A DNA stretch of 64,000 bases from Pseudonocardia alni. Lineage in GTDB: Bacteria; Actinomycetota; Actinomycetes; Mycobacteriales; Pseudonocardiaceae. The first letter of the stretch is position 1. Every line of letters begins with the position of its first letter. Positions 51,019 to 60,297 of the stretch are shown in pieces. The notes beneath the pieces were generated by a model. It ran no database searches, was not told the DNA's origin, and saw only the letters and a program-made list of their open reading frames with translations. The stretch lies in contig NZ_PHUJ01000003.1 in assembly GCF_002813375.1 (NCBI RefSeq), forward strand, positions 2,542,001-2,606,000. The letters run 5' to 3'. Position numbers and translations under genes: made by a program.

Positions 51019-52311
51019 TCAACCGCCCAGGATCTGGGCGAAGCTCGTCACCAGGCCCGGCGTCGCGACCCGCTCGGCACGGTTGTCGCCGAGCGACCCG
51101 GCGTTCGGCCGCGGGGCCGGTCCGTCGGCGGTGTCGCCGCCGTGGTGACCGTCACCGTGGCCGCCGAACCCCGAGTTGCCGGAGTAGTCCGGCACCTCGA
51201 GCGGCTGGGGCCTCGGCACATTCTGCATTCCGCGCACGTTGGTGGGGCTTCCGGGGGGCTCGGTGCAGCGGGCGTCCTCGTTCACCGGTCGCTCGGAGAC
51301 GTCGAGGCCACCGCGGTTGGGCGTGCCCTCGTAGCCCCGGGTGCAGACCGGCGGGTCGGCGATGTTGACGACCAGACCGAGGTGCGCGGTCCCGTCGCCG
51401 GGCACGACCTTCGGCGCGACGGCCACCAGGCCGGGGTAGGTCACGAGCAGCTGGCGCAGGCCCGCCTGGCGCGGGGCCAGCAGCTCGGTCACCGTCCGCA
51501 GGTTCGCGATCGACTCGCCGAGCCCGGGGCCGCTCTCCCGGAGCAGGCCGCTGACCTGGTCGCCCAGGCGCGGGCCGTCGTCGATGATCCGGCGCAGGTC
51601 CGGGTCGGACTGCTTGAGCTGCTCGGTGACCTCGCGCAGGCCGCGGCTGAACTCCTGGAACTGCGGGGCCACCTCGTTCTGCGTGGTGAGCACCGGGCGG
51701 GCGTCGCGGATCAGCGCGGTCGTCTGCGGCAGCGCGTCGGTGGCGGCCCGGGTGAACTCCCCGGTGGTGTCGAGCAGCTGCTGCAGCGGCTGCGCGGTGC
51801 CCTCGAAGCCCTGGCCGAGCTCGCGGACGACGGTCTGCAGCGAGTCCTTCGGCACCGTCGACACGAGCTGGTCCAGCTCGGTCAGGAAGGTGTTGATCTG
51901 GACCGGGGTCCGGGTGCGGTCCTGCGGGATGACCGAGCCGGAGGCGAGCGCCTCGCCGCCGTCGGCCACCGGCTGGAGGTCGACGTACTGCTCACCGATC
52001 GGCGACAGGTTCCCGACGACGGCCCGGGCGTCGGCCGGGATGGCCGGCGCGGAGTTATCGATGTCGAGCTGGACGTCGACGCCGCGGGCGGTCAGCGACA
52101 GCGGCCCGACCCGTCCGACACTCACGCCGCGGTAGGTGACGTCGGCGCCGCTGAAGATCCCGCCGGAGTCGGCGAGCTCCACCGTGACCGGGTACGTCGT
52201 CGCCCCGAAGATGCGGTCGAGACCGGCGTAGCGGAAGCCCGCGTAGCCGACCGCCACGATGGTGACGAGCACCAGCGCGGTCAGCTGCCAGCGGACGGTC
52301 TTGGTGATCAC
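51019..52311 (-). CDS. mceF: MCE-family protein MceF
   Basis: Periplasmic subunit of the lipid-transfer channel. 430 residues: an N-terminal anchor helix (LTALVLVTIVAVGYAGF), the MCE domain (VTVELADSGGIFSGADVTYR, then GNLSPIGEQYVDLQP), a long helical region and a Gly/His-rich tail (GGHGDGHHGGD). ATG 52311 overlaps the mceE stop by 4 bases. Confidence 0.9.
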   Translation of the reverse strand: MITKTVRWQLTALVLVTIVAVGYAGFRYAGLDRIFGATTYPVTVELADSGGIFSGADVTYRGVSVGRVGPLSLTARGVDVQLDIDNSAPAIPADARAVVGNLSPIGEQYVDLQPVADGGEALASGSVIPQDRTRTPVQINTFLTELDQLVSTVPKDSLQTVVRELGQGFEGTAQPLQQLLDTTGEFTRAATDALPQTTALIRDARPVLTTQNEVAPQFQEFSRGLREVTEQLKQSDPDLRRIIDDGPRLGDQVSGLLRESGPGLGESIANLRTVTELLAPRQAGLRQLLVTYPGLVAVAPKVVPGDGTAHLGLVVNIADPPVCTRGYEGTPNRGGLDVSERPVNEDARCTEPPGSPTNVRGMQNVPRPQPLEVPDYSGNSGFGGHGDGHHGGDTADGPAPRPNAGSLGDNRAERVATPGLVTSFAQILGG

Positions 52312-53621
52312 GATCCGCCTCCGAAGAGTCCGCCGAGCAGGCCGCCGCCACCGGAGCCCTGCTCCGGCGTCGGGCTCGGTGCCGGGGTCGCCGACGGTGC
52401 CGGGGTGGCCGGCTCAGTGCCCGAGGCGGGCGGCGGCGGTGCGGTGGTGGGCTGCTCGGCCCCGAGCAACGGCAGCGCGGGCGCACCCGGGACCGCCGGG
52501 TCCGGCTGCCGCGGTGTCGCGCCGAGCAGCGGCGTCAGCAGCTGCGCGGTGGGCGGCAGCTGGGCCAGCTGCGTCGGGTCGAGCGGCAGCCCGAGCTGGT
52601 TGGAGTTCAGGATGTTGCGCAGGACCGAACCCAGGTCCAGGTCCAGCTTCACGTACAGGTTGGCGTAGTCACCGGCGACGGCGTCGGTGGCCGCGTCGGT
52701 GAACGGGATCGACAGCAGCAGCTGCAGCGAGTCCGGCAGGTTCTGGCCGGAGTCGGCCAGGTTCCGCAGCACCGGGCGCAGCGCCTCCAGGTCGGCCAGC
52801 AGGTCGTCGCGCGACCGGTTGACGACGTTCGTCGCGACACCGGACAGCCGGTCGAGCGCCTGCAGCATGCCGACCAGCTGCCTGCGCTGGGACTCGAGCT
52901 CGCGCAGGCCGGGGCTGACGTTCTGCAAGGCGTTCTCGATCTGCGGGCGACGCTCGGCGAGGGTGGCCGACAGGCGGTTGAGCCCGTCGAGCGCCCGGTT
53001 GATGTCGTCCTTGGAGCTGTCGAGCGAGCCGACGAGCCGGTCGAGGTTGTCCAGCAGCGCCCGCACCTGCGGCTCGCGCCCGGACAGCGCGTTGTTCAGC
53101 TCGGTGGAGATGGTCCGGATCTGGGCCACGCCACCGCCGTTGAGCAGCAGCGACAGGGCCCCGAGGACCTCCTCGACCTCGGCCGCGCGACCGCTGGCCT
53201 GCAGCCCGATCCTCCCGCTCCGCGCGAGGTCGCCCTCGGCGGGAACGGTCGGCTGGGACAGCTCGACGAACTTCTCACCGAGCAGAGAGGTCGTGCGGAC
53301 CCGCGCGGTGGCGTTGGCCGGGAGCGTGACGCCGCGGTTCACCGCGACGGTGACCAGCGCGTTCCACGACCCCGGCTCGACGGCGACGGTCTCGACCGCG
53401 CCGACCGGCACGTCACCGACGCGCACGATCGACTGCGGGACGAGGTCGACGACGTCGGCGAACTCGATCTGCACCAAGTACGGGTCGTCGCCCAGGTTCG
53501 CGCCACCGGGCAGCGGGATGCCCCGCAGGCCGCCGTCCACCGCACCGCAGCCGCCCGCGAACAGCGCCACGGCCGTCAGCAGCGCCGACACCCGGCCGAC
53601 ACGGCCGCTGGAGCCGATCAC
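52308..53621 (-). CDS. mceE: MCE-family lipoprotein MceE
   Basis: 437 residues from GTG 53621, overlapping mceD by 4 bases (GTGA). Signal peptide ends FAGGC, so a lipid-anchored N-terminus is expected (LprK-type). Conserved RGIPLPGGANLGDDPYLVQI precedes the MCE domain (VRTTSLLGEKFVELSQP). A helical needle region is followed by a Pro/Thr/Ala-rich tail ending SGGGGLLGGLFGGGS, which resembles the MceD tail. Confidence 0.9.
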   Translation of the reverse strand: MIGSSGRVGRVSALLTAVALFAGGCGAVDGGLRGIPLPGGANLGDDPYLVQIEFADVVDLVPQSIVRVGDVPVGAVETVAVEPGSWNALVTVAVNRGVTLPANATARVRTTSLLGEKFVELSQPTVPAEGDLARSGRIGLQASGRAAEVEEVLGALSLLLNGGGVAQIRTISTELNNALSGREPQVRALLDNLDRLVGSLDSSKDDINRALDGLNRLSATLAERRPQIENALQNVSPGLRELESQRRQLVGMLQALDRLSGVATNVVNRSRDDLLADLEALRPVLRNLADSGQNLPDSLQLLLSIPFTDAATDAVAGDYANLYVKLDLDLGSVLRNILNSNQLGLPLDPTQLAQLPPTAQLLTPLLGATPRQPDPAVPGAPALPLLGAEQPTTAPPPPASGTEPATPAPSATPAPSPTPEQGSGGGGLLGGLFGGGS

Positions 53622-55012
53622 GATCCACCTCCGAACAGGCCGAACAGTCCGCCGCCCCCGCGCTCCTCGGTCTCGGGGACCGGGGTGGGAGTGGCCTGCG
53701 GGGCCGTCGTCGTCGACGGCGCCGGGGTGGCCGGGGCGCCGGTGGCGCCCGGTGCGGGCTGCCCACCGGGGGCGGGAGCCTGCGGGTCGGCCGGGGCGCG
53801 CAGCTGCGAGCCCGGGTCGGTCAGCGACAGCGGCGAGCCCGGCATCAGCTGGGGCACGGCCGGGTTGACCCCGGAGCCGCCTGCCTGGAGCTGCTCGAGC
53901 ACCTGCTGCGGGGTCGGCAGCGGCACGGCGCCATCGAGGATCGGGGCCAGGCCGTCGCAGAGCGCGGCGGTGGGCTGGTCCAGGCCACCCGGGATCGCAC
54001 CCGCGCCGCGGCGGAGGATCTCGCAGATCGCGACCGGCAGCGGGTAGGCCAGCTCGTTGATGTTGGCCCGGGTGTCGAGGGTCTCCGAGGAGCCGTTGTA
54101 GATGTTGGTGAGGTTGTTCAGCGCCGCCGGGGCGAGGTCGGCGATCTCGGACAGCGCCCGCTGGTGGTCGACGACCTCCTGCGAGACGCTCGCGAGCTTG
54201 TCCACGTTCGACCGCAGCGTCGACCGGTTGTCCTGCACGAAGTCGGCGACCTCCCCGAGCGCGTAGGACAGCTGGTTCAGCGCCCCGCCGAGCTCGCCGC
54301 GCTGGCTCGCGAGGAATCCGGTCACGTCGGCCAGCTTCCCGTTGAGCTCGCGGATGCCGGGGTCGTTCTCCCGCAGCGTCCCGACGAACTTCTGCAGCTC
54401 GGTGATGGTGCCGAACAGGTCGCCGCTGGACCCGTTCAACGTCGCCGAGAGCCCGCCGAGGTTGCGGATGGTGTCGTTGAGCGCGCGGCCGTTGCCGTCG
54501 AGGTTCTGTGCGGTGACGTCCAGGACGTCGTTGAGCGCGCCGTCCTTGTTGGCCCCCTGCGGCCCGAGCGCCCGGGAGAGCTCGGTCGCGGTCCGGGTGA
54601 GGTCGTCGACGCCGAGCGGGAACGCGGTGCGCTCCAGCGGGATCGGCTCGCCGTTCCACTCCGGACCGCCGGTCCACACCGGGGTCAGCTGCACGTAGCG
54701 GCCGGTGACCAGGCTCGGCGAGACGACGGCGGCCTTGACGTCGGCGGGCAGGCGCACCTCGTCGTCGGTGATGGTCATGTCGACCCGCACCCGGTCGCCC
54801 TCCGGCGTGATCCGGTCGATCTTGCCGACCGGGACACCGAGCACCCGGACGTCGTTGTCCTGGAACAGCGCGGCGGAGCTGGTGAAGTAGGCGGTGACCT
54901 GGCGGCCGCCGCCGGAGGTGATCAGCCAGATCGCGCTCGCCACCAGGACCGCGACGACGGCGATCAGGGCACCGAACTGGATCTGGCGCCGGTCGTTGGC
55001 CCAGGAGCCCAT
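53618..55012 (-). CDS. mceD: MCE-family protein MceD
   Basis: 464 residues. One N-terminal helix (IQFGALIAVVAVLVASAIWL), the MCE domain (VTAYFTSSAALFQDNDVRVL), a long helical segment, and a Pro/Ala/Thr-rich low-complexity tail ending GGGGLFGLFGGGS. One-base overlap with the mceC stop. Confidence 0.9.
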   Translation of the reverse strand: MGSWANDRRQIQFGALIAVVAVLVASAIWLITSGGGRQVTAYFTSSAALFQDNDVRVLGVPVGKIDRITPEGDRVRVDMTITDDEVRLPADVKAAVVSPSLVTGRYVQLTPVWTGGPEWNGEPIPLERTAFPLGVDDLTRTATELSRALGPQGANKDGALNDVLDVTAQNLDGNGRALNDTIRNLGGLSATLNGSSGDLFGTITELQKFVGTLRENDPGIRELNGKLADVTGFLASQRGELGGALNQLSYALGEVADFVQDNRSTLRSNVDKLASVSQEVVDHQRALSEIADLAPAALNNLTNIYNGSSETLDTRANINELAYPLPVAICEILRRGAGAIPGGLDQPTAALCDGLAPILDGAVPLPTPQQVLEQLQAGGSGVNPAVPQLMPGSPLSLTDPGSQLRAPADPQAPAPGGQPAPGATGAPATPAPSTTTAPQATPTPVPETEERGGGGLFGLFGGGS

Positions 55013-55977
55013 CAGCAGTCACCCCCGAGCGGCACGACCGGCGGCAGCAGGCCGCACAGGTAGTTGTCGAACCAACGGCCGTTGCCGAGGGCGTTGCCGA
55101 ACACGCGGATGAACACCGCTTCCTTGTCGAGGATCTCGCCGAGGTTGTCGCGGTTCTCCTCGAGCACCGCCAGCACGCGGTCGAGGGTCTCCAGGGCCGG
55201 GCGCAGCTGCGCCTGGTTGTCGGCGACGAGGCCGCGCAGCTGGATCGACAGGCGCTGCACGCCGTCGAGCAGGTTGGCGATCGCGTCCTTGCGCCGCTGC
55301 AGCTCACCGAGCAGCAGGTTGCCGTCGTTCACCAGCTTCACGACGTCGCCACGGCGGTCGGCCAGCGTGGTCGACAGCTGCCGGGTGTTGGCGAGCAGCT
55401 TCTTCAGCTCGCCGTCGCGGCTGGAGATCGTGTTCGACAGGCGGGACAGCCCGTCCAAGGCCCCGCGGATCTCCGGTGGGGTGTCGCGGAAGGTGTCCGA
55501 GAGCGTGGTGAGGCTCGACGCGAGCTGCGTGGTGTCGAGCTGGTCGATCGTGCCGGAGAGGCCGTTGAAGGCGTCGACGACGTCGAACGGGGACTTGGTC
55601 CGGTCCCGGCCGATCGGCTGGTCGGGGTCCTGCTCGGCGTCGCCGCGCGGGTCGAGGGCGAGGAACTTGGAGCCGAGCAGCGTGGCGATCTCGATCGACG
55701 CCGTGGTCCGGTTGCCGACCCAGGCGTCCTCGACGGTGAACTCGATCTTCACGTGGTCGCCGTCGAGGGAGACGTCCTGCACCCGGCCCGCCTCGACCCC
55801 GGCCACTGTGACGCGGTCGTTGGCCTGCAGACCCGCCGCCTCGGGGAACTCCGCGGTGTAGCGGGTGGCCCCGGAGAAGATGGCCTCGTAGTTGAACGCG
55901 GCCAGTGTCAGCGCCGCGATCAGCACGAGCCCGATCACCGCCGTCAGGACGGGGCGCTTCTGCCCTGCCTGTGCCAT
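55012..55977 (-). CDS. mceC: MCE-family protein MceC
   Basis: 321 residues, shortest of the six. Anchor helix (VLTAVIGLVLIAALTLAAF), MCE domain (YTAEFPEAAGLQANDRVTVA, ATLLGSKFLALDP), helical region, and the end GRWFDNYLCGLLPPVVPLGG as in other MceC. It lacks the low-complexity tail of its neighbours. Confidence 0.9.
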   Translation of the reverse strand: MAQAGQKRPVLTAVIGLVLIAALTLAAFNYEAIFSGATRYTAEFPEAAGLQANDRVTVAGVEAGRVQDVSLDGDHVKIEFTVEDAWVGNRTTASIEIATLLGSKFLALDPRGDAEQDPDQPIGRDRTKSPFDVVDAFNGLSGTIDQLDTTQLASSLTTLSDTFRDTPPEIRGALDGLSRLSNTISSRDGELKKLLANTRQLSTTLADRRGDVVKLVNDGNLLLGELQRRKDAIANLLDGVQRLSIQLRGLVADNQAQLRPALETLDRVLAVLEENRDNLGEILDKEAVFIRVFGNALGNGRWFDNYLCGLLPPVVPLGGDC

Positions 55978-57227
55978 CAGTTGCCTCCCGGCTGCAGCGC
56001 TGCGGTCGGGTCGCTGCTGGAGTCGACCGGGCCACGGCCGGCTGCCTGGTCCAGCAGGCCGCCGACCGACTCGGTGGTCGGCTCACGCATCGACGGGTTG
56101 TCCTGGGCGCGGTTGTCCGCGGGGTCGCCGGGCTGCGAGCCGTCGGTCGGGACGGTGTTGCCGGCCCCGAGCCCGGACGGGTCCGGGCCGCAGCGCCGCT
56201 CGGGGTTGCGGACCGGGCCGATGCCCAGGTCCTCCAGCGAGGTCTGCTGCAGGATCGGCGAGATGCCGATCTGGCCGTCGAGGCCGCAGAGGTAGAAGTT
56301 GAACCAGCTGCCGTGGGAGCCGACGCGGGCGATCCGGTTCAGCTTGAACGGCGTGTACTGCAGGAACCGCTCGATCGCGGGTCGGCCCTGGTCGAGTTGG
56401 GTCGCGAGGTCGCCGAGGTTGCGGATGTCGTCGCGCAGCGGCGGTCGGGCGTCCTCCAGGAACGACCCCGTGACCTGGGTCAGCTCGCCGATGGACTGGA
56501 TCGCGTTGCCGATGGGCTCGCGGTCCTGGGCCAGCCCGGACACCAGCGCCTGCAGCGAGCTGATCAGCTCGTTGAGGCCCTCGTCGTTGCGGTTGACGGT
56601 GTCGAGGGTCAGGTTGAGGTTGTCGATGACCTGGCCGATGACCTGGTCGCGGTCGGCGATCGAGTTGGTCAGCGACGACGTCGAGGCCAGCAGGCTCTGC
56701 ACCGTGCCGCCCTCGCCCTGCAGGACCTGGACGATCTCCATCGACAGCTTGTTGATCTGGTCCGGGTCCAGGCCCTGGAACAGCGGCTGGAAGCCGTTGA
56801 ACAGCACGGTCAGGTTGACCGCGGGGCGGGTCCGGTCGATCGGGATCTGGCCGCCGGCGGGGAGGTCCTCCCCGGTCGGGCCCGCGCCCTGGTCCAGCGC
56901 CATGTACCGCTGGCCGATGAGGTTCTTGTACTTCAGGGTCGCGCTGACCGTCGACGGCAGCGGGGTGGACGAGTCGACGTCGAACGCCACCTCGGCGACC
57001 CGCTGGTCGACGATGCGGACGTCCTTGATCGATCCGACGACGACGCCGGCGATGCGGACGTCGTCGCCGGCCAGCAGGCCGGTCGCGTCGCTGAACCGGG
57101 CGGTGTACTCGGTGACCTGGCCGCCCCGGGCGTTCGCGATGGTCAGGCCGAGCAGCGTGGTGCCCAGCGCTGTGACCAGCGCGAAGACCAGGAACTTGAC
57201 CAGCGCCGAGATCGGGAGCCTACTCAC
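55977..57227 (-). CDS. mceB: MCE-family protein MceB
   Basis: 416 residues from GTG 57227 (4-base overlap with mceA). Anchor helix (LVKFLVFALVTALGTTLLGL), MCE domain (YTARFSDATGLLAGDDVRIA, KYKNLIGQRYMALDQG), helical needle, GSWFNFYLCGLDGQIG motif and a polar disordered tail. Confidence 0.9.
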   Translation of the reverse strand: MSRLPISALVKFLVFALVTALGTTLLGLTIANARGGQVTEYTARFSDATGLLAGDDVRIAGVVVGSIKDVRIVDQRVAEVAFDVDSSTPLPSTVSATLKYKNLIGQRYMALDQGAGPTGEDLPAGGQIPIDRTRPAVNLTVLFNGFQPLFQGLDPDQINKLSMEIVQVLQGEGGTVQSLLASTSSLTNSIADRDQVIGQVIDNLNLTLDTVNRNDEGLNELISSLQALVSGLAQDREPIGNAIQSIGELTQVTGSFLEDARPPLRDDIRNLGDLATQLDQGRPAIERFLQYTPFKLNRIARVGSHGSWFNFYLCGLDGQIGISPILQQTSLEDLGIGPVRNPERRCGPDPSGLGAGNTVPTDGSQPGDPADNRAQDNPSMREPTTESVGGLLDQAAGRGPVDSSSDPTAALQPGGN

Positions 57228-58675
57228 GTCAGCGTCACCTCCGTGCCGCGCAGGAGCGGGCCGACCATCGTGCTGCTCCAGGCCGGCACGGCCTGCGGGG
57301 AGCCGCCCTGGTGGGCGGCCAGCAGCTGCGCGACGACGTCCTGCTCGCCGGCGGAGTTCGCGACGCCCATGTCGACCGAGCCGCTCTGGTGCGTCCCGTC
57401 GTAGGACGACGGCTGGATGCCCGCCTGGCCGAGCGTGGTGGTCAGCGGGGGGAGCACGCCCGCGCCGTTCTGCGCGCTCTGGTCCTGGATGAGACCGAAG
57501 CTGTCGGTGCCGTCGTAGGTGCCGAAGGTGTCGACCCCGAAGTCCTCGGGGTTGCCCATCGGCTGCCCGGCCGGGGCCGGGCCCGGGACGGAGCCGTCCC
57601 GGAACGGGCCGTCCGGGGGGTACTGGGTGCCGGTCGGGACCGGGATCGGGTAGCAGCGCGGCCCGCGGTCCTCGCCGTACTCGGGCTCGTCCTGGTTCGG
57701 CAGGTACTTGCCCTTGCTCGCCACGATCTCGACGGTGAAGTTGAAGCCGACCCGGTCGGTGCCCGGCCGGACCGCGTCGTTGATCTTCGGGATCAGCTCG
57801 ACGAGCTGGCGGGTCAGGCAGGGGAACTCGGGCGAGTAGCGCGCGAGCGTCTCCAGCGTCGGCCGGCTGGCCGCCGACAGCCCGATGATGTTCTCGCCGT
57901 TCGCGTCGAGGAAGGACCGCAGGTCGTCCGACGCGCCGGTGATGGAGCGGTAGAGGTTCCGCAGCCCCTCGCGCTTCTCGACGATCGTGCGGCTGGTGAC
58001 CGTGAGGTTGTCGAGCGCGTCGAGCAGGTCGGGCGCGGCCTGGTTCAGGTTGTCGGAGAAGGTCGCCAGCTGGCGGATGTCCTCCTGCAGGTCCGGCACG
58101 GCCGGGTTCAGGCCCTCGACCAGCGTGTTCAGCTGGGTCAGGGTCTCGCCGAGCTGGTTGCCCCGGCCCTGCAGGGCCTGGGAGAGCGAGCCGAGCGTGG
58201 TCGCCAGGTCCTGCGGACGGACGGTCTGCAGCAGCGGCAGCAGCTCGTCGAGCACCCGCTCGACCTCCAGCGCGGCCTGGCTGCGGTCCTCGGGGATGAC
58301 GTCGCCCGCGGCGAGCCGGGCTGTCGACGGCGCGGCCGGCGGGACCAGCGACACGAACTTCTCGCCGAACAGCGTCTTGGGCAGCAGCTGGGCGGTGACG
58401 TTCTCCGGGATCTGGTCGAGGAACTGCGGGTCCATCGACATCTCGATGCTGGTGTTCGTGCCGTTCGAGACGACCTGGTCGACCTGCCCGACGATCAGGC
58501 CGTTGACCTTGACGTCGGAACGCTCCTGCATCTGGGTGCCGACCCGGGCGACGTTCAGGGTCACCGGGACACCGGAGGAGAAGACGCCGACGTACTGGGC
58601 GACGGCCAGCCCGAGCAGGACGACGATGACCGTGACGAAGGCCAGGCCCTGCAGCACTCGCTTCGGGGACCTCAT
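57224..58675 (-). CDS. mceA: MCE-family protein MceA
   Basis: 483 residues from ATG 58675 (4-base overlap with yrbEB). Anchor helix (LAFVTVIVVLLGLAVAQYVG), MCE domain (VNGLIVGQVDQVVSNGTNTS, LLPKTLFGEKFVSLVPP) and a C-terminal end WSSTMVGPLLRGTEVTL typical of MceA. Position after yrbEB fixes its identity. Confidence 0.9.
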   Translation of the reverse strand: MRSPKRVLQGLAFVTVIVVLLGLAVAQYVGVFSSGVPVTLNVARVGTQMQERSDVKVNGLIVGQVDQVVSNGTNTSIEMSMDPQFLDQIPENVTAQLLPKTLFGEKFVSLVPPAAPSTARLAAGDVIPEDRSQAALEVERVLDELLPLLQTVRPQDLATTLGSLSQALQGRGNQLGETLTQLNTLVEGLNPAVPDLQEDIRQLATFSDNLNQAAPDLLDALDNLTVTSRTIVEKREGLRNLYRSITGASDDLRSFLDANGENIIGLSAASRPTLETLARYSPEFPCLTRQLVELIPKINDAVRPGTDRVGFNFTVEIVASKGKYLPNQDEPEYGEDRGPRCYPIPVPTGTQYPPDGPFRDGSVPGPAPAGQPMGNPEDFGVDTFGTYDGTDSFGLIQDQSAQNGAGVLPPLTTTLGQAGIQPSSYDGTHQSGSVDMGVANSAGEQDVVAQLLAAHQGGSPQAVPAWSSTMVGPLLRGTEVTLT

Positions 58676-59514
58676 CCGGCCACCCGCACCGAGGTCGAGG
58701 TGCCGAACATGACCAGCGTCAGGAAGAAGTCCAGGATGGCGGTGCTCACGATCGACAGCCGCACCGCGCGACCGACCGCGACGCCGACGCCGGCGGGGCC
58801 GCCCTTGGCGGAGTAGCCGTAGTGGCAGTGGATCAGGATGATCACCGTCGCGAACACGATCACCTTGAGGTAGGACAGCAGTACGTCACTGACCGGCAGG
58901 AACAGGTCGAAGTAGTGGTCGTAGGTACCACCGGGCAGACCGTTGATCAGCGTGACGTTGATCCGCGAGGCGGCGTAGCTGGCGAGCAGGCCGAGCGTGT
59001 AGATCGGGATGATCGCGACGATGCCGGCGACCATCCGGGTGGTCACCAGGTAGGGCACCGAGGGCACCGCCATGACCTCCAGCGCGTCGATCTCCTCGGA
59101 GATCCGCATGGCGCCCAGCTGGGCGGTGAAGCCCGCGCCGAGCGTCGCGGTCAGCGCCGAGGCGGCGACCAGCGGGGCGATCGAGCGGGTGTTGAAGTAG
59201 GCGGTGATGAAGCCGGTCAGCGCCTCGACGCCCAGGGCGTCCAGGGCGCGGAAGCCCTGCAGGCCGACCAGCGAGCCGACGAACAGCGACAACGACGCCA
59301 TCACGCCGACGGTCCCGAGGATGACGATCAGCGCGCCGGAGCCGAAGGAGACCTCGGCGAGCAGCCGGGCGACCTCCTTCTTGTACCGGGTCAGCGTCTT
59401 CGGGATCCAGAGGATCGACCGGACGTAGAGCGACAGCTGGTCGCCGAGCTCCTCGAGCTGGTTCAGCGGCGCCTGGGCGGCCCGTCGGGCCCGCGTTCCG
59501 AGTGGGGTGGCCAT
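58672..59514 (-). CDS. yrbEB: MCE-locus permease YrbEB (MlaE family)
   Basis: 280 residues, about five membrane helices; half of the inner-membrane permease of the Mce importer. MlaE-family core with TLGAGFTAQLGAMRISEEID and ALEVMAVPSVPYLVTTRMVA, the Glu-containing coupling helix. 3 bases after yrbEA. Confidence 0.92.
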   Translation of the reverse strand: MATPLGTRARRAAQAPLNQLEELGDQLSLYVRSILWIPKTLTRYKKEVARLLAEVSFGSGALIVILGTVGVMASLSLFVGSLVGLQGFRALDALGVEALTGFITAYFNTRSIAPLVAASALTATLGAGFTAQLGAMRISEEIDALEVMAVPSVPYLVTTRMVAGIVAIIPIYTLGLLASYAASRINVTLINGLPGGTYDHYFDLFLPVSDVLLSYLKVIVFATVIILIHCHYGYSAKGGPAGVGVAVGRAVRLSIVSTAILDFFLTLVMFGTSTSVRVAG

Positions 59515-59517
59515 GGA

Positions 59518-60297
59518 TCAGAAGCCCTTCGGCGGGACGAGCTCGAGGTACAGGGCGGTGAGCACGAGGTTGATCAGGAAGACGAGCACGAAGGAGATGA
59601 CGACGGCCTGGTTCACCGCGTCACCGACGCCCTTCGCACCGGGCGGCGGGTTGAGGCCGCGGAAAGCGGCGACGACACCGGCGACGATGCCGAACAGGAA
59701 CGCCTTCAGCTCCGACACGACGATGTCGCTGACCTGCGCGATCGCCGAGAAGCTGTTGATGTACGCACCGGGCGACCCGCCCTGGATGATCACGTTGAAG
59801 AAGTAGCCGCCCGCGACGCCGACGCAGGTCGCGAGCCCGTTCAGGACCAGCGCGGTGATGCCCATGGCGAGCACCCGCGGCACGACCAGGCGCTGGATCG
59901 GCGAGATGCCGAGCACCTCCATCGCCGCGATCTCCTCGCGGATGGTCCGGGCTCCGAGGTCCGCGCAGACCGCGGAGCCACCGGCGCCGGAGATCAGCAG
60001 TGCGGTGACGATGGGGGCGGCCTGCTGCACGATCGCGAGGACCGCGCCGGCGCCGGTCTGGGACTGGGCGCCGAACTGGCGGGTCAGCTCACCGAGCAGC
60101 AGCGCGATCGTCGCGCCGAACGGGATCGTGAACAGGGCGGTCGGCAGCGCGGAGACCTTGGTGACGAACCACGTCTGCTCGACGAGCTCGCGCCACTGGA
60201 ACGGCCGGCGCAGTCCCTGGCGGCCGATCTCGGCGAACAGGCCGAAGAACTTGCCGACCGGGGTGAGCGCCCGCGTGACGGGGCTGGGGGTGCTCAC
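59518..60297 (-). CDS. yrbEA: MCE-locus permease YrbEA (MlaE family)
   Basis: 259 residues. Core GAGGSAVCADLGARTIREEI then AAMEVLGISPIQRLVVPRVL, typical of YrbEA. GTG 60297 overlaps the mceG stop by 4 bases. Pairs with YrbEB. Confidence 0.92.
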   Translation of the reverse strand: MSTPSPVTRALTPVGKFFGLFAEIGRQGLRRPFQWRELVEQTWFVTKVSALPTALFTIPFGATIALLLGELTRQFGAQSQTGAGAVLAIVQQAAPIVTALLISGAGGSAVCADLGARTIREEIAAMEVLGISPIQRLVVPRVLAMGITALVLNGLATCVGVAGGYFFNVIIQGGSPGAYINSFSAIAQVSDIVVSELKAFLFGIVAGVVAAFRGLNPPPGAKGVGDAVNQAVVISFVLVFLINLVLTALYLELVPPKGF

